From contig NC_087062.1 in the NCBI RefSeq assembly GCF_963678635.1, positions 92,789,845 to 92,853,844 of the forward strand: a stretch of 64,000 nucleotides of DNA. The letters run 5' to 3'. Every line of letters starts with the position of its first letter. The first letter of the stretch is position 1. The notes beneath the pieces are model-generated. The model saw only the letters and a list, made by a program, of their open reading frames with translations. It did no database searches and was not told the DNA's origin. Source of the DNA: Symsagittifera roscoffensis. Taxonomy: Eukaryota; Xenacoelomorpha; Acoela; Convolutidae. Shown here piece by piece: positions 1 to 11,165 of this stretch. The position numbers were made by a program, and so were the translations under genes.

Positions 1-487
1 CTAAAAATTTTCGTGGAGCTTCAGTAGTAGACTTACAGATGATATTGATTGTTTCTTCAAGTGCTTCCGGTGTCCTAGTTGTGATACTTTCTTCAAAAGA
101 TCTGAGTTTCTCAACAAACATCTTCTGAGATACATGGATCGAGTGGAACATATTTACCCAAAGAACGTGTATGATCTTCAAGAAACCTTGTTTGAAAAAT
201 TAGAAGGGTTCAGTTTTCCAGTTTCCGAAGATAACAAACTTTTAAATAGCCTAGCAATTTTCAATATGAGTCGATTTGTGTTGCTACAGAGGAATTAAAG
301 AAACACAAACTACAACCTGGATTGGAAAACATGTTCCAATTTCAGTCTCTATATCATCAAAATTGATTGATGAACCCATCTTTTTGTACAACAAGGATCC
401 ATTGTTTTTGATTATTGATTTTGTAAGCAAAGTCGAGTTGTTGGGTGAGAAAAAAAAAGCTGGAGATGCGAACAAAATTTCAAGATA
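1..487 (+). pseudogene. pPolB fragment, zinc-finger and exo I region
   Basis: Decayed piece of the protein-primed DNA polymerase. It opens in the last residues of module B (KNFRGASVVDL). At about base 36 a deletion fuses this to module C, a zinc-finger-like segment containing CPSCDTFF. The conserved IYPKNVYDLQETLFEKLE stretch follows at about 150-205. A frameshift at about 266 breaks the exo I region, where other copies read FNFES. The next ~200 bases encode the segment containing DEPIFLYNKDP in another frame. The same deletion junction recurs at about 10,705 and 13,530, so it predates their duplication. Identity comes from agreement with longer copies in the window; none of this can be translated as one protein. 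Confidence 0.8.
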
Positions 488-1600
488 TTGAAAAAGCTGT
501 CAATGAAAGAATGAAAAAACCTTTGATCGGTTAAACTAGCGAGATAAAAGCTTTTCGAGTAAACAATTCGAGTACGAAGACGAATGCATTGAAGATTCGG
601 ATGAAGCAGATATGTCAACACAATTCTTGCCAATTCACAAAAATCAGCTCATTGATTTGAAACAACATCTAGAGAGATATGTAAATACTTTACTTGCATT
701 TGGATTTAACAGCGGCAGATATGATTTGGATTTGATCAAGTCCTATCTAATCCCCTAGTTGATTCGCGTTAAAGAACAAGAAACATCAATCATCAAAAAA
801 GCGAACGACTTTTTAACTTTCGAGTTTGGAGATGTACAATTTTTCGATATAATGAAGTTTCTGGGTGGAGCAACTAGTCTGGATTCCTTTCACAGAGCCT
901 ATAAAGCTAGCAAAACGAAAAAAAATTTTCTCTATGAGTGGTGGATTCTTACCTTTTTCGAGTAGCTGTCAATGAAAGAATGAAAAAGATCTTTGATCGG
1001 TAAAACGAGCGAGATAAAAACTTTTTGAGTAAACAATTCGAGTATAAAGACGAATGCATTGAAGATTCGGATGAAGCATATATGTCAACACATTTTTTGC
1101 CATTTCAGAAAAATCAGCTCATTGATTTGAAACAACATCTAGAGAGATTTGTAAATACTTCACCTGTATTTAGATTTAACAGCGGTAGATATGATTTGGA
1201 TTTGATCAAGTCCTATCTAATCCCCTAGTTGATTCGCGATAAAGAGCAAGAAACATCAATCATCAAAAAAGCGAACGATTTTATAACTTTCGAGTTTGGA
1301 GATGCACAATTTCTCGATATAATGAAGTTTCTCGGTGGAGCAACTAGTCTGGACTCCTTTCACAGAGCCTATAAAGCTAGCAAAACGAAAGGATTCTTTC
1401 CCTATGAGTGGTGGATTCTTTCCCTTTTCGAGTAGCTGTCAATGAAAGAATGAAAAAGATTTTTGATCGGTTAAACGAGCGAGATAAAAACGTTGCGAGT
1501 AAACAATTCGAAATAGAAGACGAATGCATTGAAGATTCGGATGAAGCAGATATGTCAACACAATTCTTGCCAAAGCCTATCATGATCCAGAAAAACCATT
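488..1600 (+). repeat. Tandem ~470 bp units from the pPolB exonuclease region
   Basis: Direct repeats starting near 488, 968 and 1436, each opening with the stretch encoding AVNERMKKIFDRLNERDKN. A full unit runs through DECIEDSDEA, QKNQLIDLKQHLER, the exo II motif FNSGRYDLD, a TAG stop after KSYLIP, then FLGGATSLDS, and ends at FPYEW. There it jumps back to the unit start through a stereotyped junction carrying a direct repeat of GGATTCTTTCCCT. The TAG stop is shared by all units of the left arrays, whereas other copies have TAT there, so one broken progenitor was amplified. Confidence 0.85.
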
Positions 1601-2040
1601 CTGTTGACAAGTCTTTCCGAGTAAACAATTCGAGTACAAAGACGAAAGCATTGAAGATTCGGATGAAGCAGATATGTCAACACAATTTTTGCTCAAAGCC
1701 TATCATATTCCAGAAAAACCATTCTGTTAACTGTCTTTTATCTAACAAAGCCAAGGAACCATACAAAGAACAACTAAGTTTTTTCCGCGCATTAGCTATG
1801 TACATGAATGGAAACAGTGATCTCGACTCTCACACTTCTAGATACTTTACAGAATTCATAACAAAGTCTGGTTATGATCCTAAAAATTTTCGTGGAGCTT
1901 CAGTAGTAGACTTACCTTATGTCGAGGAAATTGTGCAAAGAAATAACTTTATTTACGATTTCGATATCCAAGAAGGAAAATATGCAGGAGAACAAGCTCG
2001 ACGAATATTGGAAGATGTGACAAAACAGTTGAACTACTAA
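1408..2040 (+). pseudogene. Chimeric 210-codon ORF, exonuclease piece fused to module B
   Basis: An uninterrupted frame created by rearrangement. It starts in the junction filler (MVDSFPFRVAVNERMKK), passes through the DECIEDSDEADMSTQFLP exonuclease segment, includes a ~100 bp local duplication (about 1595-1715) around QKNHSV, and then enters module B with NCLLSNKAKEPYK, FFRALAMYMNG, a diverged form of DLPDVEE, FIYDFDIQEG and KQLNY, ending at TAA. In longer family members the exonuclease segment lies after module B, so the order is inverted here. A close sister lies at 14,439-15,071. The conserved openness may simply reflect recent duplication. No evidence of expression is visible. Confidence 0.75.
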
Positions 2041-2527
2041 GATTCAACAATCATATCATTCATACAAATGATATTGACTGTTTCTTCAAGTGCTTCCGGT
2101 GTCCTAGTTGTGATACTTCCTTCAAAAGATCTGAGTTTCTCAACAAACATCTTCTGAGATACAATGATCGAGTGAAACCTATTTACCCAAAGAACGAGTA
2201 TGAGCTTCAAGAAACCTTGTTTGAAAAACTAAAAGGGTTCAATCTTCCAGTTTCCGAAAATAACAAACTTTTAAATAACCTAGCAATTTTCAATTTTGAG
2301 TCCATTTGTGTTGCTACAGAGGAATTAAAGAAACATAAACTACAACCTGGATTGGAAAACATGATCCAATTTCAGTCTCTATATCATCAAAATTGATTGA
2401 TGAACCCATCTTTTTGTACAACAAGGATCCATTGTTTTTGATTATTGATTTTGTAAGCAAAGTCGAGTTGTTGGGTGAGAAAAAAAGCTGGAGATGAGAA
2501 CAAAATTTCAAGATATTGAAGTAGCTG
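2041..2527 (+). pseudogene. pPolB fragment, zinc finger to exo I
   Basis: Continues module B in a different frame from the chimeric ORF upstream, through the frameshift after KQLNY that recurs across the window. It encodes the segment with CPSCDTSFKRSEF, then IYPKNEYELQETLFEKLK, and exo I read as FNFES with Asn (AAT, 2292-2294) where a catalytic Asp is expected. A one-base loss after ATEELK (about 2330) shifts the frame. The fragment ends where the ~969 bp array begins. Function is lost. Confidence 0.78.
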
Positions 2528-5305
2528 TCAATGAAAGAATGAAAAAAATCTTTGATCGGTTAAACGAGCGAGATAAAAACTTAATATCTTGAGTAAACAA
2601 TTCGAGTACAAAGACGAATGCATTGAAGATTCGGATGAAGCAGATATGTCAACACAATTTTTGCTCAAAGCCCAGAAAAACAATTCTGTTAACTGTCTTT
2701 TATCTAACAAAGCCAAGGAACCATACAAAGAACATCTAAATTTTTTTCCGCGCATTAGCTATGTACATGAATGGACACAGTGATCTCCACTCTCACACTT
2801 CTAGATACTTTACAGAATTCATAACAAAGTCTGGTTATGATCCTAAAAATTTTCGTGGAGCTTCAGTATTAGACTTACCTGATGTCGAGGAAATTGTGCA
2901 AAGAAATACCTTTATATACGATTTCGATATCCAAGAAGGAGAATATGTAGGAGAACTAGCTCGACGAATGTTGGAAGATGTGATAAAACAGTTAAACTAC
3001 TAAGATTCAACAATCATATCAATCATACAAATGATATTGATTGTTTATTCAAGTGCTTCCGGTGTCCTAGTTGTGATACTTCCTTCAAAAGATCTGAGTT
3101 TCTCAACAAACATCTTCTGAGATACAAGGATCGAGTGAAACCTATTTACCCAAAGAACGAGTATGAGCTTCAAAAAACCTTGTTTGAAAAGCTAGAAGGG
3201 TTCAATCTTCCAGTTTCCGAAGATAACAAACTTTTAAATAACCTAGCAATTTTCAATTTCGAGTCCATTTGTGTTGCTACAGAGGAGTTAAAGAAAAGCA
3301 AACTACAACCTGGATTGGAAAACATGTTCCAATTTCAGTGCCAATATTATCAAAATTGATTGATGAACCCATCTTTTTGTACAACAAGGATCCATTGAAC
3401 TTGATTATTGATTTTGTAAGCAAAGTCGAGTTGTTGGGTGAGAAAAAAAAGCTGGAGATGCGAACAAAATTTCAAGATATTGAAGTAGCTGTCAATGAAA
3501 GAATGAAAAAAACCTTTGATCGGTTAAACTAGCGAGATAAAAACATTTCGAGTAAACAATTCGAGTACAAAGACGAATGCATTGAAGATTCGGATGAAGC
3601 AGATATGTCAACACAATTTTTGCTCAAAGCCTATCATAACCCAGAAAAACAATTCTGTTAACTGTCTTTTATCTAACAAAGCCAAGGAACCATACAAAGA
3701 ACATCTAAAATTTTTTCCGCGCATTAGCTATGTACATGAATGGACACAGTGATCTCCACTCTCACACTTCTAGATACTTTACAGAATTCATAACAAAGTC
3801 TGGTTATGATCCTAAAAATTTTCGTGGAGCTTCAGTAGTAGACTTACCTGATGTCGAGGAAATTGTGCAAAGAAATACCTTTATATACGATTTCGATATC
3901 CAAGAAGGAGAATATGTAGGAGAACTAGCTCGACGAATATTGGAAGATGTGATAAAACAGTTAAACTACTAAGATTCAACAATCATATCAATCATAGAAA
4001 TGATATTGATTGTTAATTCAAGTGCTTCCGGTGTCCTAGTTGTGATACTTCCTTCAAAAGATCAGAGTTTCTCAACAAACATCTTCTGAGATACAAGGAT
4101 CGAGTGAAACCTATTTACCCAAAGAACGAGTATGAGCTTCAAAAAACCTTGTTTGAAAAGCTAGAAGGGTTCAATCTTCCAGTTTCCGAAGATAACAAAC
4201 TTTTAAATAACCTAGCAATTTTCAATTTTGAGTCGATTTGTGTTGCTATAGAGGAATTAAAGAAACACAAACTACAACCTGGATTGGAAAACATGTTCCA
4301 ATTTCAGTCTCTATATCATCAAATTTGATTGATGAACCCATCTTTTTGTACAACAACAATCCATTGAACTTGATTATTGATTTTGTAAGCAAAGTCGAGT
4401 TGTTGGGTGAGAAAAAAAGCTGGAGATAAGAACAAAATTTCAAGATATTGAAGTAGCTGTCAATGAAAGAATGAAAAAAATCTTTGATCGGTTAAACGAG
4501 CGAGATAAAAACTTAATATCCTGAGTAAACAATTCGAGTACAAAGACGAATGCATTGAAGATTCGGATGAAGCAGATATGTCAACACAATTTTTGCTCAA
4601 AGCCTATCATAACCCAGAAAAACAATTCTGTTAACTGTCTTTTATCTAACAAAGCCAAGGAACCATACAAAGAACATCTAAATTTTTTTCCGCGCATTAG
4701 CTATGTATATGAATGGACACAGTGATCTCCACTCTCACACTTCTAGATACTTTACAGAATTCATAACAAAGTCTGGTTATGATCCTAAAAATTTTCGTGG
4801 AGCTTCAGTAGTAGACTTACCTGATGTCGAGGAAATTGTGCAAAGAAATACCTTTATATACGATTTCGATATCCAAGAAGGAGAATATGTAGGAGAACTA
4901 GCTCGACGAATATTGGAAGATGTGATAAAACAGTTAAACTACTAAGATTCAACAATCATATCAATCATACAAATGATATTGATTGTTTATTCAAGTGCTT
5001 CCGGTGTCCTAGTTGTGATACTTCCTTCAAAAGATCTGAGTTTCTCAACAAACATCTTCTGAGATACAAGGATCGAGTGAAACCTATTTACCCAAAGAAC
5101 GAGTATGAGCTTCAAGAAACCTTGTTTGAAAAGCTAGAAGGGTTCAATCTTCCAGTTTCCGAAGATAACAATTTTTCTAAATAACCTAGCAGTTTTTAAT
5201 TTTGAGTCGATTTGTGTTGCTACTGAGGAATTAAAGAAACACGACAAACTACAACCTTGATTGGAAAACATGTTCCATTTTCAGTCTCTATATCTTCTTC
5301 TATAT
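2528..5305 (+). repeat. Tandem ~969 bp units of pPolB modules D-B-C
   Basis: Nearly three head-to-tail units, starting near 2528, 3487 and 4456. Each runs from AVNERMKKIFDRLNE through DECIEDSDEADMSTQF, jumps to module B (NCLLSNKAKEPYK, YFTEFITKSGYDPKNF, FIYDFDIQEGEYVGELARR), then module C and the exo I region, then back to the start. Matching short ORFs lie at 2761-3003, 3730-3972 and 4703-4945, and at 2172-2396, 3135-3359 and 4104-4328. The last unit breaks off at about 5290, where it is fused to unrelated sequence. Near identity between units points to recent unequal exchange. The paralogous array at about 15,540-16,380 has fewer units. Confidence 0.88.
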
Positions 5306-5985
5306 AAATTCTTGAGACAGATAAAAATAGATTTTGCCTTGTAGTCCGATTAAAAAGTGGGATATACTTGACACATAGCAGATGCCATCACCGATTACTT
5401 GTTGAAAATAAATTTTATCTACATTGAATTGCTTGTATAGTAGTTCCATCACCTACGCAATGTCCATATTTGGATCATCATCTACTCATTATTCCATATA
5501 AGGTAATAATACCTTATTTGGAATGTACAGTGAGTCAACTACATTTCCTAATTTCTATATGTTTACAAACATCAGTATTTTGAAATATCTACTACTGATC
5601 GGTTAGCTCTGAGTCTCAAATCGAAAATGTATTCACGAAAGGATATCTTTCCCAACTATATTGAATTTGCTAACAACCAAAAATAATTGGGAGATTTTCT
5701 AGGTCCCAAAAACCCTGCAACGTAAAAGTTTACTTTGAACCTTGCTTCCAGTTGCTAAAGAAAAATGAATTGGGACAAATCGAAAAAACCCAGCAAGTCT
5801 ATCTTGGTGAAACAGAAGGAGAAAGGATATCAGCAATACGGAATACCGTTATTCACGTTGCTGAAAACCTTGAACTCGTTCCTGTACTGGAACCCTATTC
5901 TGACAAAGACTCGACTATAAGATTAGGGATAGATTTTTCAAAAACATTTTCAGAAAAAAGAGAAAGAAGACAAAATTAGAAAAAT
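5306..5985 (+). pseudogene. Remnant of an unidentified coding sequence
   Basis: Not part of the polymerase. A diverged second copy lies at about 37,061-37,690, and both keep protein-like stretches in one frame: KMYSRKDIFPNYIEFANNQK (about 5620-5682), VKVYFEPCF (about 5725-5748), then a 75-codon open frame at 5752-5979 with QQVYLGETEGERISAIRNT and STIRLGIDFSK. A TAA at 5683-5685 and an upstream stop interrupt it here. Similarity between copies is clearest in codon-like stretches, which suggests a real ancestral gene. I do not recognise the family. A second gene of the same mobile element, for example a structural protein, is possible but unsupported. Confidence 0.5.
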
Positions 5986-6150
5986 CAACCAATGACGTGG
6001 CAATAAAAATGTAATTCCTTTCAGCTTGGCTATTTTAATTCCACTCTAATATCAGTTCAAAACCGAGAGGGATAAAACTGCTTAAATTGAAAAAAGTGGG
6101 ATGAAAAAAGCACTGCCTTTTATTGCTCGCTTTTTACGTTGCATAGTGCC
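5986..6150. promoter_or_regulatory. CCAAT/TGACGTGG upstream block, single copy
   Basis: Contains CCAATGACGTGGCA at 5989-6002, followed by the conserved stretch TTTCAGCTTGGCTATTTTA and a block around GAGAGGGATAAAACTGC and GCACTGCCTTTTATTGCTCGC. The same order precedes every satellite block in the window except the one at 21,076. A CCAAT box abutting TGACGTGG (a bZIP/UPR-type core) is a plausible transcription factor site by motif only. Other copies are dimeric with about 250 bp spacing; this one has a single element. Confidence 0.55.
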
Positions 6151-7790
6151 GTTCACTTTTTGTGAACAAGTTTTCGTAATGTTTAAATATTTCATATTGG
6201 ATTACTTTTTTGTGAACAGAATATTTCAACATTTAAAAAATTTGTTCTCCCCATGCATGCTTAAGAAATTTTGTTCACAAAATGTGAAGAGATTAAAGAC
6301 ATAAATAAAAAAGTTTAAAAAAAAAAGTTAAAAGAAATTAAAAACTAACCAGGAGAGAGTAAATAAATAACCTTGCCTGTGATTGGTCAATTGAATTTTT
6401 GTACTCTGATTGGGCAATTTTGGTGAATTTGAATAACTTCTTTGTAAGGAGGAAAACTTTTTTTTTCCAAAACACATTTTGGTGTGCCTTCTTTTACAAA
6501 ATTAAAAAACGAAATTATCCCTGCTTAAAGTTCAAAACTAGTTTCTACTTTGATTAAAATTGTTTACATTTGTAAACAGACATTTTCAACGCTTAGAACT
6601 TTGTTTTCCCTATGCATGGTTAAGAAATTTTGTTCACAAAATGTGAACAGATTAAAGACATGTATAACGAAAATAAAAACAAATTAACAGAAAACAAAAA
6701 TGAACCAGGAGAGAGTAAATAGATAATCTTGCTTGTGATTGGTCAATTGAAACTTTTTACTCTTTTTGGGCAATTTTGGTTTCGATTTGAACATCTTTTT
6801 TGTGAAGAGGAAAAAAAATTTTTTTCCAAAACAACTTTGTTTGCCTTCTTTTAAAAAAATAAAAAACAAAATTATGCCTTCTAAAAATTGACAATTATTT
6901 CATACTTTTGAAAAAAAGTTATCACATTTTGTGAAAGGCCATTTTCAACGTAAAAAATTAGTTCTCCCTATGCCTGGTTGAGAAATTTTGTTCAGAAAAT
7001 GTGAACAGATTAAAGACATGTATAAAAAAATTAAGAAATAAAATAAAAGAAAACAAAAATAAACCAGGAGAGAGTAAAAAATAATCTTGTTGGTGATTAG
7101 TCAATTGAAACTTTGTACTGTCATTGGTCAATTTTGGTGTCGATTTGAATATCTTCTTTGTAAAGAGAAAAACATTTTTTTCCAAAACACAATTTTGTTT
7201 GCCTTCTTTTATAAAATTTTTAAAAAAAATTATCCCTGCTAAAAATTGTCAACTAGTTTATACATTAAATAAAAGTGTTCAAATTTTGTGAACAAATTTT
7301 TTCAACGTTTAAAAATTTGGTTCCCCCATGCATGGTTAAGAAATTTTGTTCATCAAGAAAACGTGAACAGAATAAAGACATCTATGAAAAAAAAAACAGA
7401 AAAGAGAAATAATTTACCAAGAGGGAGTGAATGAGAATGCTTGCTTGTGAATGGTCAATATCTTTTGTGTCAATTTGAATTTCTTATTTATACAGAAAAA
7501 AACATTTGATTCCAAAACACACTAAGTTGTTAGTTGCCTTCTTTTGATTTATAAATTTAAAAAATAAAAATCTTCATGCTAAAAACTGTCAACTATTTTA
7601 TACATTGAATTAAACTGTTCACATTTTGTGAAAATTTTTTTCTACGTTGAAAAATTTGGTTCCCATGCACGGTTAAGAAATTTTGTTCACACATACTTAA
7701 AAGATTAAAAACATTTGTAAAAAAAGAAAACTAATATAATTTACCAATTTTTATCCTTGGGACATTTCTAAAGTCGCAATTTTTTTTTTA
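6150..7790. repeat. Satellite block, five ~358 bp units
   Basis: Dyad landmarks of the TGTTCACA-AAA-TGTGAACA type lie at about 6273, 6632, 6990, 7349 and 7685, giving periods of 359, 358, 359 and 336. Each unit contains a purine-rich GGAGAGAGTAAAT segment, one or two ATTGG (inverted CCAAT) boxes, a T-tract with TTCCAAAACACA, ATCCCTGCTAAAAATT, a second shorter dyad, AACGTT and ATGCAT. The perfect dyad is at 6631-6649. The last unit before the gene is a distinct variant (GGGAGTGAATGAGAATGC, ATTGGTCCCC-like end) seen at the same place in other blocks. No coding capacity is evident. Confidence 0.88.
6631..6649. promoter_or_regulatory. Perfect dyad TGTTCACA-AAA-TGTGAACA
   Basis: Two 8 bp arms with a 3 bp spacer. 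The element recurs once per satellite unit, perfectly at for example 32,221-32,239 and with substitutions elsewhere. A related TTCACA-TTT-TGTGAA dyad lies about 70-80 bp before it in most units. It could bind a dimeric protein or form a small hairpin. The role is unknown. Confidence 0.6.
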
Positions 7791-7794
7791 GATA

Positions 7795-8755
7795 ATGCTT
7801 GCCCTCAACCGAAAGGAGAAACTCAAATTTGATGACTGTGGTCAAGAATAACGGAGATCTGATGCTGCGAGACATCGAAAGAGATGTGCTAAAGGAGTTG
7901 CACAATCAACAAGAAATGAACTATCATATGATCAAGAAGCATGCACCTTCAAGATCGAAGCAGTCAACGATTTGTTCTTCTTGTGAACAAGAGTTCCCAA
8001 GCTACTACTCTCTCCAACAACATCGGAGAAAGGAACATGGAGCAAAATAACGGAAATCCAATGATACTGTAGCGGACTTGAGAAAGATTGTGGAGGAAGA
8101 AGGGGAAGATGATGAAAAATTGAAAGAAGAACTTAGTGCTTGTCAACATTTTCTGGTGGACACGAAGATAGAAAATGTGAGCCAAAAAGTATTTAACTTC
8201 CAAATGTCCAAGTTAGACACTAAACTAACCATCGACAAACTTGAAGAAGTCGCTACTTTACCTGTATTTGGACTTAACAGCAGTAGATATGATTTGAACC
8301 TGATCAAGTCCTATCTAATCCCCTATTTGATTCGCGATAAAGAAAAAGAAACATCAGTCATCAAAAAGGAACGAATTTATAACTTTTGAGTTTGAAGATG
8401 TACAATTTCTCATATAAGGAATTTTCTGGGTGGAGCAACTAGTCTGGACTCCTTTCTCAAAGCCTATAAAGCTAACGAAACGAAAAGATTCTTTCACTAT
8501 GAGTGGTTTGATAAACCAGACAAATTAGATTTCCCGAATTACCACCGTATGAGGCCTTTTTTGGTAAACTTCGAAACAACAACTCTCTAGACAAAGACTA
8601 CATTGATTTTGAGAAGCTGAGAAAGAGTGGACTTGACGAACAACAAGCACTGAGCACAAAATGGAGATTCAAGTTGATTACTAACGTTACAATTTTTGCT
8701 GCTTTGCTCAAAAATATCCCAATGGGATGCCCGAACTCTGTCTTACCCAGATATA
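7795..8755 (+). pseudogene. pPolB copy L1, N-terminal chimera
   Basis: Begins at ATG 7795 (MLALNRKE) with the remains of zinc finger 1, but TAA at 7849-7851 (codon 19) stops it, as in all nine N-terminal copies here. The frame after the stop encodes RRSDAARH; the CPDCKYS finger segment seen in other copies is deleted here. Next come MNYHMIKKHA and the finger CSSCEQEFPSYYSLQQHRRK, ended by a TAA (at 8048-8050). Beyond, SACQHFLVDT leads straight into the exo II region (LNSSRYDLNLIKSYLIPYL), skipping modules B and C, then FLGGATSLDS and KSGLDEQQAL, which is fused to module B (KWRFKLITNVTIFAALLKNI). It breaks at about 8750. Confidence 0.82.
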
Positions 8756-9500
8756 TATATAGAAATTGCGGATGATGAAGGGGAAGATAGTGAAAAAATG
8801 AAAGAGGAACTTTGCTTGTCAACATTTTCTGGTGGATACGGAGATGGAAAATGGGAGACATAAAGTAATTAACTTCCAAGTGTCCAAGTTAGTTACTAAA
8901 CTAACCAACAAGAAACTTGAATAAGTCTCTACTTTACCTGCATTTCGATTTAACAGCGGTAGATATGATTTGAATCTGCTCAAGACCTATCTAATCCCCT
9001 ATTTGATTCGCGATAAAGAACAAGAAACATCAACCATCAAAAAAGCGAACGACTTTAAAACTTTCGAATTTGGAATTGTGAAATTTATCGAAATAATGAA
9101 GTTTCTGGATGGAGCAACTAGTCTGAACTCCTCTCTCAAAGACTATAAAGCTAGCGAAACGAAATGATTCTTTCCCTATGAGTGGTGGATTCTTTCCCTT
9201 TTCGAGTAGCTGTCAATGAAAGAATGAAAAAGATCTTTGATCGGTTAAACGAGCGAGAAAAAAACCTTTCGAGTAAACAATTCGAGTACGTAGACGAATG
9301 CATTGAAGATTCGGATGAAGCAGATATGTCAACACAAGAGTCAACACAATGACTTCAAAAGATCTGAGTTTTTCAACGAACATCTTCTGAGATACAAGGA
9401 TCGAGTGAAAAATATTTACCCAAAGAACGTGTATGAGCTTCAAGAAACCTTCTTTGAAAAGCTAGAAGGGTTCAATCTTCCAGTTTCCGAAGATAACAAA
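8756..9500 (+). pseudogene. Scrambled pPolB fragments after copy L1
   Basis: At about 8755 the sequence jumps backwards to the acidic linker of module A and CQHFLVDT (about 8766-8930). It passes into exo II (FNSGRYDLNLLKTYLIPYL, about 8950-9003) and FLDGATSLNS, then crosses the stereotyped 13 bp repeat junction at about 9170-9207 into AVNERMKKIFDRLNE. At about 9345 it switches to module C (FKRSEFFNEHLLRYKDR) and IYPKNVYELQETFFEKLE, ending at a stop near 9505. Four different module joins occur within 750 bases. All parts match better-preserved copies elsewhere in the window. Confidence 0.75.
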
Positions 9501-10199
9501 CTTTGAAATAGCCTAGCATTTTTCAATTTTGAGTCGATTTGTGTTGCTATAGAGGAATTAAAGAAACACAAACTACAACCTGGATTGGAAAACATGTTCC
9601 AATTTCAGTCTCTATATCATCAAAATTGAATGATGAACCCATCTTTTTGTACAAAAAGGATCCATTGAAATTGATTATTGATTTTGTAAGCAAAATCAAG
9701 TTGTTGGGTGAGGAAAAAAAGCTGGAGATGAGAACAAAATTTCAAGATATTGAAGTAGCTGTCAATGAAAGAATGAAAAAAATCTTTGATCGATTAAACG
9801 AGCGACATAGAAACTTTTCGAGTAAACAAATCGAGTACAAAGACGAATGCATTGAAGATTCGGATGAAGCAGATATGTCAACACAATTCTTGCCAATTCA
9901 CAAAAATCAGCTCATTGATTTGAAACAACATCTAGAGAGATATGTAAATACTTTACCTGTATTTGGATTTAACAGCGGCAGATATGATTTGGTTTTGATC
10001 AACTCCTATCTAATCCCCTAGTTGATTCGCGTTAAAGAACAAGAAACATGAATCATCAAAAAGCGAACGACTTTATAACTTTCGAGTTTGGAATTGTGAA
10101 ATTTATCGAAATAATGAACTTTCTGGATGGAGCAACTAGTCTGAACTCTTTTCTCAAAGACTATAAAGCTAGCGAAACGAAAGGATTCTTTCCCTATGA
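9501..10199 (+). pseudogene. pPolB exonuclease fragment with 160-codon ORF
   Basis: The exo I region reads FNFES in one frame. A 160-codon open frame (9539-10021) then covers KETQTTTWIGKHVPISVSIS, DEPIFLYKKDP, AVNERMKKIFDRLNE, DECIEDSDEA, QKNQLIDLKQ-like sequence and the exo II motif FNSGRYDL, stopping at the shared TAG after SYLIP. This is one of the longest natural-order stretches in the left half. The remainder (10,022-10,199) continues past the stop with further single-base losses. Confidence 0.8.
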
Positions 10200-10700
10200 G
10201 TGGTGGATTCTTTCCCTTTTCGAGTAGCTGTCAATGAAAGAATGAAAAAGATCTTTGATCGGTTAAACGAGCGAGAAAAAAACCTTTCGAGTAAACACTT
10301 CGAGTACGTAGACGAATGCATTGAAGATTCGGATGAAGCAGATATGTCAACACAATTCTTGCCAAAGCCTATCATAACCCAGAAAAACCATTCTGTTGAC
10401 AAGTCTTTTCGAGTAAGCAATTCGAATACAAAGACGAATTCATTGAAGATTCGGATGAAGCAGATATGTCAACACAATTTTTGCTCAAAGCTTATCATAA
10501 CCCAGAAAAACCATTCTGTTAACTGTCTTTTCTCTAACAAAGCCAAGGAACCATTCAAAAAACATCTAAATTTTTTTCCGCGCATTAGCTATGTACATGA
10601 ATGGACACAGTGATCTCCACTCTCACACTTCTAGATACTTTACAGAATTCATAACGAAGTCCGGTTATGATCCTTAAAATTTTCGTGGAGCTTCAGTAGT
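10200..10700 (+). pseudogene. Chimeric 137-codon ORF, exonuclease to module B
   Basis: Same construction as the ORFs at 1408, 13,029 and 14,439: it starts in the junction filler (MVDSFPFRVAVNERMKK), reads DECIEDSDEADMSTQFLP, includes the ~100 bp QKNHSV duplication and enters module B at NCLFSNKAKEPFK. A one-base expansion in a T run shifts the frame before the FRALAMYMNG segment, so the ORF ends at 10,613. A TAA replaces a codon in the DPKNF segment at about 10,674. Confidence 0.72.
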
Positions 10701-11165
10701 AGACTCACAGATGATATTGATTGTTTCTTCAAGTGCTTCTGGTGTCCTAGTTGTGATACTTTCTTCAAAAGATCTGAGTTTCTCAACAAACATCTTCTGA
10801 GATACAAGGATCGAGTGAAACATATTTACCCAAAGAACGTGTATGATCTTCAAGAAAGCTTGTTTGAAAATTTAGAAGGGTTCAATCTTCCAGTTTCCGA
10901 AGATAACAAACTTTTAAATAGCCTAGCAATTTTCAATTTTGAGTCGATTTGTGTTGCTACAGAGGAATTAAAGAAACCCAAACTACAACCTGGATTGGAA
11001 AACATGTTCCAATTTCAGTGCCAATATTATCAAAATTGATTGATGAACCCATCTTTTTGTACAACAAGGATCCATCGAACTTGATTATTGATTTTGTAAG
11101 CAAAATCGAGTTGTTGGGTGAGAAAAAAAAAGCTGGAGATGCGAACAAAATTTCAAGATATTGAA
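10701..11165 (+). pseudogene. pPolB zinc-finger and exo I fragment
   Basis: Module B is truncated by the same deletion seen at base 36 and at about 13,530. Module C (CPSCDTFFKRSEF) and IYPKNVYDLQESLFENLE follow. Exo I reads FNFES. The frame shifts after ATEELK and the region continues as the segment with DEPIFLYNKDP up to the ~470 bp unit array. Confidence 0.77.

Noticed and set aside
284-475. Minus-strand ORFs over the polymerase copies (for example 284-475, 1377-1628, 8598-8879, 28,334-28,684)
   Set aside because: They are antisense shadows of conserved plus-strand coding text and are repeated only because the plus strand is repeated.
6684-7185. Minus-strand ORFs in the satellites (for example 6684-6869, 26,986-27,036, 39,447-39,719)
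   Set aside because: Short lysine/phenylalanine-rich readings of AT-rich satellite. Frames differ between units and no domain is recognisable.
6150-7790. CRISPR-like regular repeats
   Set aside because: The period is about 358 bases, with whole units similar to each other rather than short identical repeats separated by unique spacers. The context is a eukaryotic satellite.
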